Shown: positions 1-5,277 of the stretch, piece after piece
How positions within the stretch are numbered: position 1 is the stretch's first letter
How the letters are laid out: each line of letters opens with the position of its first letter
From: a virus
Length of the DNA: 22,077 bases
IMG/VR virus record: IMGVR_UViG_3300042889_000777
Span: 1 to 22,077 of that record
Strand: one strand, 5' to 3'
The notes under the pieces: generated by a model
What the model was told of the DNA's origin: nothing
What the model saw: the letters and a program-made list of their open reading frames with translations, nothing else
Database searches by the model: none
Translations under genes and position numbers: made by a program

Positions 1-147
1 GTTCTTCTGTGGACGGTCAATGGTAGGATCAGACTGTAGAGCCACTACCAGACGATCGCAATTCTCTTTTGCTTCCTGTAACATAAGGATATGACCTGCA
101 TGAAACAGGTCAAAACAACTTGCTACGATACCTACGCGCTCAGACAT
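1..147 (-). CDS. Cytidylyltransferase-like nucleotidyltransferase (N-terminal part)
   Basis: The 49 visible codons start at an ATG at 147 and run off the window edge. The start MSERVGIVASCFDLFHAGHI is the classic N-terminus of the HxGH nucleotidyltransferase superfamily: a beta strand, then the Phe-Asp-Leu-Phe-His-Ala-Gly-His signature (HAGH at residues 16-19), which binds the CTP or ATP phosphates. Glycerol-3-phosphate cytidylyltransferase (TagD-like) and the RfaE cytidylyltransferase domain share it, so the product is probably a CDP- or ADP-activated sugar or polyol. TAGGAG lies 10 bases before the ATG. The start overlaps the end of the small membrane gene at 132-251 by 16 bases, so the two are probably translationally coupled. 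The exact substrate cannot be told from the part seen. Confidence 0.8.
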   Translation of the reverse strand, partial: MSERVGIVASCFDLFHAGHILMLQEAKENCDRLVVALQSDPTIDRPQKN

Positions 148-251
148 TCAAACAAAACTCCTATCACAGTTACTACAACAGCCAGACCTATAATACCAAG
201 GCAGCCCTCTGCCCAATCTTTCCATATCTCACGCTGCCTTGGATGTCGCAT
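132..251 (-). CDS. Small single-helix membrane protein, 39 aa
   Basis: This 39-codon frame is too short for most gene callers but looks real. It starts at ATG 251 with GAGAA six bases upstream. It encodes a basic N-terminus (MRHPRQREIWKDW), then one hydrophobic helix from about residue 18 to 34 (CLGIIGLAVVVTVIGVLF), then a short tail. It fills what would otherwise be an 81-base gap between the gene ending at 229 and the cytidylyltransferase start at 147. It overlaps both neighbours (23 and 16 bases), as is usual in compact phage operons. The function is unknown. It could be a membrane-targeted inhibitor or lysis-related peptide, but nothing specific is recognised. Confidence 0.6.
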   Translation of the reverse strand: MRHPRQREIWKDWAEGCLGIIGLAVVVTVIGVLFECLSA

Positions 252-504
252 AACGCTTTCTCGTCAGTTTACCATTGTTCTTGACGTAGATACCCTTGTC
301 AGCTGCCTTGATCTGAGCATAGATTTCTTTACAGCTGCTCTTTGCAGCCCCGATACTGACTGTGCCACCTTCGGCCACAATTACATTATCAGCATCTATA
401 CACGACCACCTAACTACATCATTTCTAAATGCAGGTTTCTTAATTGCAAAGAAGTGTCCAAATGCTTTACAGAAAAGCGCGTCTGTCAGATCGACCCATT
501 TCAT
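229..504 (-). CDS. Hypothetical protein, 91 aa
   Basis: This is a small soluble protein with a lysine- and alanine-rich C-terminus (KNNGKLTRKRYATSKAA). I recognise no family. The ATG at 504 overlaps the stop of the preceding membrane gene in the arrangement ATGA, which indicates coupled translation in one operon running from about 1347 down to 1. The sequence has alternating strands and helices, no signal peptide, and cysteines at residues 12, 35 and 58 that do not form a clear metal motif. The basic tail might contact nucleic acid, but that is only a guess. Confidence 0.7.
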   Translation of the reverse strand: MKWVDLTDALFCKAFGHFFAIKKPAFRNDVVRWSCIDADNVIVAEGGTVSIGAAKSSCKEIYAQIKAADKGIYVKNNGKLTRKRYATSKAA

Positions 505-701
505 TTTTCACTCATCCTTTGTATCTGCTCTATGAATAAGAGTATATACAGTCTTTCGATTAAAAGCAACGCGCAAATGAACATTCCAACTAAAGCAATA
601 TCGCTATTAGGTAGAGTATTGAAAACTACATATTCAAACGACTCAACAGCGCATAGAGCAACAATGATACATAAGCTGAACTTGTATATGAAAGGTCCCA
701 T
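501..701 (-). CDS. Small two-helix membrane protein, 66 aa
   Basis: The protein has two hydrophobic stretches, about residues 4-24 (FIYKFSLCIIVALCAVE) and 37-58 (LVGMFICALLLIERLYILLF), joined by a short polar loop, and a charged C-terminus. No family is recognised. The ATG at 701 lies nine bases after the stop of the upstream gene, whose last codons (GAGGGG) may serve as a distant ribosome-binding site. Its stop overlaps the next start (ATGA at 501-504). Two helices of this kind are seen in small holins and in phage proteins that modify the inner membrane. Nothing here decides between these. Confidence 0.65.
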   Translation of the reverse strand: MGPFIYKFSLCIIVALCAVESFEYVVFNTLPNSDIALVGMFICALLLIERLYILLFIEQIQRMSEK

Positions 702-710
702 TAATATACT

Positions 711-944
711 TTACCCCTCGGGTCCGAAAGTTTTATCGGTGCGTTCGTAGATCTGGAACCAGTCTACGCCATAGGCAGGGCAGATATGGATTCGTTCAGG
801 AAGGTTGTTCTTATCCTTCTCTCCACCCTCACCGCAGATGAAGAAGATGTTACCCATCTTTTCGGCTATCAGTTCATGCTTGACAATGTTAAAGACACGG
901 CGAAGCTGCTTTAGCTCGCCTTCGTAGGCTTCTGTCTCAAGCAT
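711..944 (-). CDS. Hypothetical protein, 77 aa
   Basis: This is a soluble protein with a charged helical N-terminal half (LETEAYEGELKQLRRVF) and a second half that looks beta-rich (MGNIFFICGEGG and HICPAYGVDWFQIYERTD). I recognise no family. It overlaps the preceding zinc-finger-like gene by eight bases (937-944), which places it in the same operon. There is no signal peptide or membrane segment. Confidence 0.65.
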   Translation of the reverse strand: MLETEAYEGELKQLRRVFNIVKHELIAEKMGNIFFICGEGGEKDKNNLPERIHICPAYGVDWFQIYERTDKTFGPEG

Positions 945-1347
945 CGTCTACTACCTTCTTATAACGATTTACAGTGCCATCAGCTTCTTCGACCATGATC
1001 TCATCGAGGCTGTTGTTCGTGGCAAAGATACGTGGTTCGTGGTCAGAGACAATACGATCTGCTTCGCGCAGTGTTCGCATTACAGCGTTAGCAATACCAA
1101 ACTTGTTGCGATTAGTATCCATGGCTTCTTCAACTGCCTCGGCGCAAGCCTCATATACATCATCGGGAATTTCCCATGAATGATCTACGTACGTACCTCC
1201 CTCTAGAGAAGTACCAACACGGCGAAGGTATGCCTGGCCGCCATCAACAGAGATGGCACCACAGGTGCAAGTCACAAAATCATGGCGATGTTTAGAGATG
1301 ATGTGGTCTCCGCATGCAAGACACGTTACGGCATTCTGAACAATCAT
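937..1347 (-). CDS. Phage protein with N-terminal zinc-binding motif, 136 aa
   Basis: The first 40 residues hold a likely zinc site: Cys-Leu-Ala-Cys at 9-12, a His-rich turn (SKHRHDF at 18-24) and Cys-Thr-Cys at 27-29, followed by a GGQAYLRR segment. Small domains of this type occur in many phage proteins of unknown role. The rest is mostly helical and acidic. The ATG at 1347 overlaps the stop of the tiny membrane ORF upstream (ATGA), with GAGGA nine bases before it. A role in nucleic-acid or protein binding is plausible; no enzyme motif is visible. Confidence 0.75.
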   Translation of the reverse strand: MIVQNAVTCLACGDHIISKHRHDFVTCTCGAISVDGGQAYLRRVGTSLEGGTYVDHSWEIPDDVYEACAEAVEEAMDTNRNKFGIANAVMRTLREADRIVSDHEPRIFATNNSLDEIMVEEADGTVNRYKKVVDDA

Positions 1348-1457
1348 GGGAACATATCCTCACTGTTAAGCATCTCGTCACGCTCTTCTTCCGTGACCCT
1401 ATTAGTCTTTATAGCATAGATCGTAAAAACAATCAACGCTAAAACTATCAACATCAT
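1344..1457 (-). CDS. Tiny membrane protein, 37 aa
   Basis: This 37-codon frame begins MMLIVLALIVFTIYAIKTNR: a single N-terminal membrane helix followed by a charged, acidic cytoplasmic tail (VTEEERDEM). Its ATG at 1457 overlaps the stop of the upstream 55-aa gene, and its own stop overlaps the ATG of the next gene at 1347 as ATGA. This linked start/stop pattern on both sides is strong evidence that the frame is translated. The function is unknown; the topology (hydrophobic N-terminus, short charged tail) fits a small phage membrane effector. Confidence 0.65.
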   Translation of the reverse strand: MMLIVLALIVFTIYAIKTNRVTEEERDEMLNSEDMFP

Positions 1458-1621
1458 TTCAATTTCCCATCGTATGTACGAAGCCAAGGTTGACCTGGTC
1501 CCAGCTCATGGATTAACTTATCGACTACATTAAACCATAGGTCTTTGAACTTGGGATTCTGTGCTCGGATCATAGCCAATCGAGCATTCTTAATACGTTC
1601 GTACTGTAGTTCAATATCCAT
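1454..1621 (-). CDS. Hypothetical protein, 55 aa
   Basis: This is an open frame of 55 codons starting at ATG 1621, one base after the stop (TAA at 1623-1625) of the upstream gene, and ending at 1454, where the next start overlaps it. It begins MDIELQYERIKNARLAMIRA and looks like a soluble helical protein with a Trp-Phe-rich middle (KFKDLWFNVVDKLIHELG) and the tail WLRTYDGKLK. It fills a region that would otherwise be empty. No family is recognised, and no strong ribosome-binding site is seen, so reinitiation from the upstream gene is likely. Confidence 0.65.
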   Translation of the reverse strand: MDIELQYERIKNARLAMIRAQNPKFKDLWFNVVDKLIHELGPGQPWLRTYDGKLK

Positions 1622-1622
1622 A

Positions 1623-1838
1623 TTACAATCCTAGAATAGAAGAAACTTTACGAGGATCTGCAGTCAGACCCTTACCAGTACGCAGATGATCTACGATCTG
1701 CTCGAAATAGAAAGCGCTGTCATCATAGCCAGCACCATTGAGCTGATTTGCACATTCGCGTGCAAACTGCATCAGAGTCATCGAATTAATGCGATCATCG
1801 CCCATAGGCTTCGAAGCTTTACCACCACGTTGATACAT
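1623..1838 (-). CDS. Hypothetical protein, 71 aa, behind a structured leader
   Basis: The frame is open further upstream, but the ATG at 1838 (MYQRGGKASKPMGDD) is preferred: GGAG sits six bases before it, and codons further up fall inside a perfect inverted repeat in the leader. The protein is mostly helical, with SMTLMQFARECANQLNG and DDSAFYFEQIVDHLRTG as two amphipathic helices and a basic, glycine-rich N-terminus. No family is recognised. It is the first gene after promoter 1931-1959 and is followed without a gap by the small genes down to position 1, so its leader may control the whole operon. Confidence 0.7.
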   Translation of the reverse strand: MYQRGGKASKPMGDDRINSMTLMQFARECANQLNGAGYDDSAFYFEQIVDHLRTGKGLTADPRKVSSILGL

Positions 1839-1853
1839 AACAATCTCCAAAAT

Positions 1854-1928
1854 GAATATGGACAGGGTCAACTCACCCTGCAATCACTAGCAATTTACGA
1901 AAAGTCACTCGAGACCCTGTCCATATTC
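1854..1928 (-). promoter_or_regulatory. Perfect 16-bp inverted repeat in mRNA leader; possible RNA switch
   Basis: GAATATGGACAGGGTC at 1854-1869 is repeated in exact reverse complement at 1913-1928, enclosing 43 bases. The left edge of the structure coincides with the expected transcription start of promoter 1931-1959, and the right edge lies just before the GGAG ribosome-binding site of the gene at 1838. Within the loop, the minus strand holds a second CAGGGT that can pair with the same ACCCTG arm to form an alternative short hairpin (six pairs, six-base loop, about 1864-1881). Two exclusive foldings are therefore possible. I could not match it to a known riboswitch or ribozyme. Confidence 0.6.
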
Positions 1929-1930
1929 TA

Positions 1931-1959
1931 GTTATAGCCTAGCCGAACAATAAAGTCAA
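1931..1959 (-). promoter_or_regulatory. Sigma70-like promoter
   Basis: Read on the minus strand: TTGACT, 17 bases, TATAAC. The -35 box follows directly on the stop codon of the upstream gene (1960). It should start transcription near 1924, at the outer edge of the inverted repeat, and serve the gene at 1623-1838 and those beyond. It belongs to a family of similar promoters in this window. Confidence 0.7.
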
Positions 1960-2151
1960 CTAGGATAATTTCTCTGTACGCATAACATAATTACTGACCA
2001 TCTCAAAGAAGTCATCTTGTTTAGTAGTCGATATCACTATCAACTCGTCCCGAGCTTGTTCGGTGAGACCGTAGACATTGAAGTGATCAGCAATTGCACG
2101 CTCGACCGTGCCTATACCGAAGTATGATATGACGGGGCAATTAGATTTCAT
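1960..2151 (-). CDS. Hypothetical protein, 63 aa
   Basis: This small soluble protein (MKSNCPVISYFGIGTVERAI) has a predicted helix-rich fold and no recognised motif. Its ATG at 2151 overlaps the stop of the preceding gene as ATGA, so it is the second gene of a two-gene unit driven by the promoter at 2455-2483. The next promoter begins immediately after its stop. The function is unknown. Confidence 0.65.
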   Translation of the reverse strand: MKSNCPVISYFGIGTVERAIADHFNVYGLTEQARDELIVISTTKQDDFFEMVSNYVMRTEKLS

Positions 2152-2423
2152 GCTTCCACCATACGCTCATAATCGTTCTGAGCAGCCTGAAGTTCCCAGT
2201 CACGGAAGATGACCTTGAATTCGATCTCGTGGAGACGATCTTCCGAGATCATGGCCATCAACGTTCCGTTGAAACCATCGCTGTATGCGATGTGGTAGAA
2301 CTCGATGTCATCGCCATACGAATCCATGGCGCTAAAGATCTGCATCACTTCGCCACGCTTAGTGCCTTCTGCAGACTCCCAACGAACCCGATCACCAACC
2401 TGAACATTTTTAGGATAAGCCAT
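2148..2423 (-). CDS. Hypothetical protein with TUDOR/SH3-like start, 91 aa
   Basis: The N-terminus (VQVGDRVRWESAEGTKRGEV) resembles the small beta-barrel of SH3/TUDOR-like domains, in which a V-G-D-x-V-x-W strand is followed by a turn and a G-x-V strand. Such domains occur in small phage and bacterial proteins of unclear role. The second half is acidic and helical (WELQAAQNDYERMVEA). AAGGA precedes the ATG at 2423. It is the first gene after promoter 2455-2483 and is coupled to the 63-aa gene downstream. The domain call is by resemblance only. Confidence 0.65.
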   Translation of the reverse strand: MAYPKNVQVGDRVRWESAEGTKRGEVMQIFSAMDSYGDDIEFYHIAYSDGFNGTLMAMISEDRLHEIEFKVIFRDWELQAAQNDYERMVEA

Positions 2424-2454
2424 TTTAAATCTTCCTTTTCACTCTTGATATACC

Positions 2455-2483
2455 CTTATCCCCTTTTTTCATAAAAAGGTCAA
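2455..2483 (-). promoter_or_regulatory. Sigma70-like promoter
   Basis: Minus strand: TTGACC, 17 bases, GATAAG, followed by GGTATAT. It lies between the stop of the bilin reductase (2500) and the gene at 2148-2423. It shares the GTTGACCTTTTT core with the promoters at 4827, 5245, 14156 and 16791. Confidence 0.75.
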
Positions 2484-2499
2484 CTAGTTTAAGTGAAAA

Positions 2500-3177
2500 T
2501 TAAACTTCTGGAAACAGGCAGTTATCAATAAAGTCTGCTGTCATGTCCTCGCTGATTCCGAGACTCATAAGCACTCTAGGCGTGTGAGGGTTCTGCTTCT
2601 GGTTCTGACAATACCAGTTTTGCCGAGCTCTGGTTTCTTCCTTCTCGGCCACGGTGACGGCCTTATAAGCTCCTACGTGCTCGAGATAGTATTCTAGGTT
2701 AGCTAATACGGCAGCAGCAAACTGTTCGAATTCATCCTCCGTATTAATATTAGAGGCAGCAATCATAGAGGGTGAGAAGATGTTCTGAGCCCACTCAGGT
2801 AGCTCTCTGGTCCGCTTCCACTGGAGATCCTTAACGTTTTGCTTGAACTCGAGCTGCATGGGATGGGTGTGCTCTAGATCTTCCGAGCACGAGAAGTCGT
2901 GGAATGCTCCCGTGACCTTCTTCTTCCCAGCAATTAAATCGACGCCGAAGATCGGTGCGCCGTTGTCTAGATTGGGGAAGATGCAGATATGAGTCATATA
3001 GAGACCATGCGTGTCTCTATAGTCCATCGTGTCAATATGGGCTCTACGATACGATGGTGACTCGTATACGAGGTTCAGCCACGGCCAGCTTTTATCCTGA
3101 GCCGACGGCGTCCCCGTAGTAGCTATCATCGAAATTAACTTTTGGTTGAATTGATCAACCCTGGATATCATATCCAT
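2500..3177 (-). CDS. pcyX: Ferredoxin-dependent bilin reductase (PcyA/PebS/PcyX family)
   Basis: Members of this family reduce biliverdin IX-alpha to phycobilins with electrons from ferredoxin. About 225 residues is close to the usual length. Family features visible are an Ile-Phe-Gly-Val-Asp segment at about 76-80, whose Asp matches the conserved active-site Asp of PcyA and PebS, and the C-terminal pattern QNWYCQNQKQNPHTPRVLMS, then a LFPEV end, which is typical of the family. I chose the ATG at 3177, with AAGGA eight bases before it. This overlaps the end of the heme oxygenase gene by 23 bases, so the reductase is probably made by coupled translation. PcyX, described from marine phage sequences next to a heme oxygenase gene and reported to make phycoerythrobilin, is the best-fitting member by context. 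PcyA, PebA or PebS cannot be ruled out without a tree, so the symbol is tentative. Confidence 0.85.
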   Translation of the reverse strand: MDMISRVDQFNQKLISMIATTGTPSAQDKSWPWLNLVYESPSYRRAHIDTMDYRDTHGLYMTHICIFPNLDNGAPIFGVDLIAGKKKVTGAFHDFSCSEDLEHTHPMQLEFKQNVKDLQWKRTRELPEWAQNIFSPSMIAASNINTEDEFEQFAAAVLANLEYYLEHVGAYKAVTVAEKEETRARQNWYCQNQKQNPHTPRVLMSLGISEDMTADFIDNCLFPEV

Positions 3178-3694
3178 CTTCAAGATCCTTAAACAGTCGA
3201 ATAGCAAACATAAAGCAACGTCTTGCTTCGTCTGCCATTCCATCATGTAATAGTGAACGAACCTTTTTGATTAGCTCACCCCTATTCTCGAACTTATAGT
3301 AGTTATTTGGACCATCGATATTCTTGGCAATCATTGATCCACCAAACATATCTCCAAAGTGCCGGACGTATACGTGCGCGAGAATTTTCTCTTTATCATC
3401 CCCTATACTGTGAATATAGCCAATATACTCATTTGTAGAATATGTTAGCTGGCACTGAGGGGAGTTGTGAACAATCTCATACCACTCTAGATCTTCTTTG
3501 ATCTTATCAGCTCGTTTAATGTCCTGGATGTCGGGCACGGAGAGGTAGAGCTCGAGGGTGTGGTAAATGTAGTATTGGTTGAATAGGTAATTTGTATACT
3601 GCTCGGGCGTAAGGGCTCCGGATGCGAGCATTTTGGCAAACGGACGCTGCTCTGCAAGTTCATGAAGGTCACTGGTTAACTCCTTTAGGCTCAC
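3155..3694 (-). CDS. ho1: Heme oxygenase (biliverdin-producing)
   Basis: This 179-aa protein has the heme oxygenase helical core. The N-terminal helix SDLHELAEQRPFAKML carries His11, matching the proximal heme-ligand histidine (His25 of human HO-1, in its H-x-x-A-E context). The distal helix YVRHFGDMFGGSMIAKN (109-125) carries the Gly-Asp-x-x-Gly-Gly signature; Asp115 matches Asp140 of human HO-1, which is needed for oxygen activation. The enzyme opens heme to biliverdin, CO and iron using reduced ferredoxin or a similar donor. The protein is short for the family, mainly at the C-terminus. The start is a GTG at 3694 with AAAGGG eight bases before it. Its end overlaps the bilin reductase, so heme is converted to a reduced bilin by two adjacent enzymes. 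Confidence 0.88.
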   Translation of the reverse strand: MSLKELTSDLHELAEQRPFAKMLASGALTPEQYTNYLFNQYYIYHTLELYLSVPDIQDIKRADKIKEDLEWYEIVHNSPQCQLTYSTNEYIGYIHSIGDDKEKILAHVYVRHFGDMFGGSMIAKNIDGPNNYYKFENRGELIKKVRSLLHDGMADEARRCFMFAIRLFKDLEDGYDIQG

Positions 3695-3715
3695 TTGATA
3701 CGCCCTTTAATATGT

Positions 3716-3928
3716 TTAGTCATACTCGATGCCTTCATCCTGCTTGCGACCCATATAGTGGTCGTCACTTACACAATGAAACTGTGCCTGCAGACTGGTA
3801 TTGACGATAGTCTTTGTCACTTGTCCAGCAAACTCTACACACTGCTCCGCACTGCTAGCCTCATAGACATCTTTTGCAAAGTACTCACCATCAGCGGTGA
3901 ACAGATATACGATTAACCAAAAACTCAT
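3716..3928 (-). CDS. Hypothetical protein, 70 aa
   Basis: The protein starts MSFWLIVYLFTADGEYFAKD. The hydrophobic start is a beta strand or a short buried segment rather than a clear membrane helix. Two cysteines (residues 30 and 52) do not form a known motif. Its ATG at 3928 overlaps the stop of the SprT-like gene (ATGA), and it ends 22 bases before the heme oxygenase GTG, so it lies in the middle of the bilin operon. No family is recognised. It is worth noting only as a possible partner of the bilin enzymes. Confidence 0.65.
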   Translation of the reverse strand: MSFWLIVYLFTADGEYFAKDVYEASSAEQCVEFAGQVTKTIVNTSLQAQFHCVSDDHYMGRKQDEGIEYD

Positions 3929-4392
3929 TTTACACCTTTCTTATATTGAATCCATTTTGCATAAAGACCGACTTCACGGCCATACGCTTCTATCTCCCAC
4001 GGAGCGTCGAAGTACGCATCTTCTTTCCGCTTCGGATTCCAGACCTTGCCTTGCCACTCAGTGGTGATCTTCAACCCACCACCGCGCGAAACACGAAGCT
4101 GCTTTCCGAGCTCATTCTTTGCATATTGCTTGACATGAACCATTTCATGGGCCAATGTCTTGATAATATCGTCTGTGTGGTTACGTTCCAATCGGATCGT
4201 AAAGTAACGAGAGTTCTTCATGTCATCTTCGTTGATGCACTCGCCCATGATATCGAGACCTCGTTCAACTTCGATATCGAGCTCAAGGTTACGAACCATA
4301 CGAGGATCCATCAACGCACATGCGAAGAACCGAGCTGCCTCTTCAAGGTCTTTCTGACGCTGTTTGCCTGCACCGAATACATTAACAATCAT
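3925..4392 (-). CDS. SprT-like zinc metallopeptidase
   Basis: This 155-aa protein has the zinc-peptidase signature HEMVH at residues 82-86 inside the helix DDIIKTLAHEMVHVKQY, and a later Trp-Glu-Ile-Glu-Ala-Tyr segment that may give the third zinc ligand. The layout fits small SprT/WSS1-like or M48-related domains found in many T4-like phages. Its target is unknown; eukaryotic relatives (SPRTN/WSS1) cleave proteins crosslinked to DNA. AAGGAG lies five bases before the ATG at 4392. It overlaps the upstream gene by 11 bases and has its own promoter inside that gene (4418-4446). It heads the operon that leads to heme oxygenase and bilin reductase. Confidence 0.75.
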   Translation of the reverse strand: MIVNVFGAGKQRQKDLEEAARFFACALMDPRMVRNLELDIEVERGLDIMGECINEDDMKNSRYFTIRLERNHTDDIIKTLAHEMVHVKQYAKNELGKQLRVSRGGGLKITTEWQGKVWNPKRKEDAYFDAPWEIEAYGREVGLYAKWIQYKKGVK

Positions 4393-4597
4393 AAGAGCTC
4401 CTTAAGTCTGTATATACAGTATCCCTGAGTTCGGCTAAAATGTCAACAGTTTTTTCTCTGATCTCACCACAAACATCTTCTGTGATCTCAAAGCCTTCGC
4501 CGAAGTAAGAGAGTAGCATCTCCGCAGACCTACGGTTACGAGTCGTGCGGACTGCCACCTTAGGATACTGCGATTCGATGATATGAAAGACCGGCAT
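4382..4597 (-). CDS. Hypothetical protein, 71 aa
   Basis: This is a small soluble protein (MPVFHIIESQYPKVAVRTTR) with a strand-helix-strand feel and an acidic helical C-terminal half (EITEDVCGEIREKTVDILAE). No family is recognised. AAGG precedes the ATG at 4597. The C-terminal codons hold a consensus-like promoter for the next gene, and the last 11 bases overlap that gene. Confidence 0.65.
   Translation of the reverse strand: MPVFHIIESQYPKVAVRTTRNRRSAEMLLSYFGEGFEITEDVCGEIREKTVDILAELRDTVYTDLRSSYDC
4418..4446 (-). promoter_or_regulatory. Sigma70-like promoter inside a coding region
   Basis: Minus strand: TTGACA, 17 bases, GATACT, then GTATAT, preceded by the same AACTG bases found upstream of the other promoters of this family. 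Transcription would begin near 4411, about 20 bases before the ATG of the SprT-like gene (4392), giving a short leader with AAGGAG. It would drive the operon containing heme oxygenase and bilin reductase. Confidence 0.65.
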
Positions 4598-4606
4598 TAA
4601 AGAACC

Positions 4607-4795
4607 TTACCGTCCACCGGCAAGACGCTTACTCGTATATTCGACATGCGACTGAAGCGAGTCTACGCCATGCTCTGCGATGTTCTCGAGCGCATACTTC
4701 AGATAGCCCGCAATATACGATCCCCGGCTTTCGCCCTCAGGGGTCAGTTGAGTGAGGTTGTCGTAGAGCTTTGCAATCAATTCATTAGTAGTCAT
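4607..4795 (-). CDS. Hypothetical protein, 62 aa
   Basis: This is a small helical protein starting MTTNELIAKLYDNLTQLTPEG. A GTG further upstream at 4816 is also in frame but lies where transcription from promoter 4827-4855 should begin. The ATG at 4795 has AAGGA seven bases before it and is therefore the likelier start. No family is recognised. It is the first gene of a unit that continues to the gene at 4382-4597. Confidence 0.65.
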   Translation of the reverse strand: MTTNELIAKLYDNLTQLTPEGESRGSYIAGYLKYALENIAEHGVDSLQSHVEYTSKRLAGGR

Positions 4796-4826
4796 ATTCA
4801 ATTCCTTTTTCTTCACTCTATATACC

Positions 4827-4855
4827 CTTATAGGTCTTTTTCACAAAAAGGTCAA
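4827..4855 (-). promoter_or_regulatory. Sigma70-like promoter
   Basis: Minus strand: TTGACC, 17 bases, TATAAG, then GGTATAT. The -35 box lies 10 bases after the stop of the upstream gene (4865). The predicted start near 4820 gives a leader of about 25 bases for the gene at 4607-4795. Confidence 0.78.
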
Positions 4856-4864
4856 CAGTTATTT

Positions 4865-5215
4865 TTAGCTCAACTGATAATTTTCAAGCTGTGTGAAGCC
4901 AAAGGAAGCGCAACGGTACAGCTTACCATCGTGATCTGCAACGATGTCACCAACCGACATCGACGAGCAAGGAACGACACGCTCAACGCGATCGAACAAC
5001 GAACTCTCTTCCCAGAGGTTCATAGCTTCAAAAGCCTGCTCGAACCCATCTACATCTACGTTAGCAACGTGAGTGTAGTACTGGAAGTTTTCAGCTTTGA
5101 AAGTCGATTCGAACGAGCGATCGAAGTAAGCCTTGATACGAGGAGTGTAATCACCATCCGAGTTGACAATATCGACTTCTTCGTTGGTGAGTTGGATCTG
5201 GTAAACCTTAATCAT
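4865..5215 (-). CDS. YodL-like hypothetical protein, 116 aa
   Basis: The protein starts MIKVYQIQLTNEEVDIVNSD, and its C-terminal part reads SMSVGDIVADHDGKLYRCAS then FGF. The S-x-S-V-G-D-I/V and G-F pattern recalls the small YodL-like domain found in phages and mobile elements, whose function is unknown. The middle part (about residues 25-70) is rich in Phe and Glu. AAGGA precedes the ATG at 5215. It has its own promoter (5245-5273) and is separated from the adenylate cyclase upstream. The resemblance is modest. Confidence 0.7.
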   Translation of the reverse strand: MIKVYQIQLTNEEVDIVNSDGDYTPRIKAYFDRSFESTFKAENFQYYTHVANVDVDGFEQAFEAMNLWEESSLFDRVERVVPCSSMSVGDIVADHDGKLYRCASFGFTQLENYQLS

Positions 5216-5244
5216 GCTATATTCCTTTTCGCTCTTGATATATC

Positions 5245-5273
5245 CTTATCCGTTATTTTCACGAAAAGGTCAA
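5245..5273 (-). promoter_or_regulatory. Sigma70-like promoter
   Basis: Minus strand: TTGACC, 17 bases, GATAAG, then GATATAT. It lies four bases after the stop of the adenylate cyclase gene and starts the next transcription unit (gene 4865-5215). No terminator is visible between the cyclase and this promoter, so late transcripts of the curli operon may read into it. Confidence 0.75.
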
Positions 5274-5277
5274 CAGC

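Noticed and set aside
91-750. Long plus-strand open frame (219 codons)
   Set aside because: It runs opposite to several minus-strand genes with linked overlaps and ribosome-binding sites. Its protein is low in structure-like patterns and shows no family. It is a shadow frame.
1854-1928. Hammerhead ribozyme or known riboswitch in the inverted-repeat region
   Set aside because: The CUGAUGA core is missing on both strands. I found no match to the glutamine, preQ1 or SAM-II conserved segments I could recall. It is kept only as an unassigned structure.
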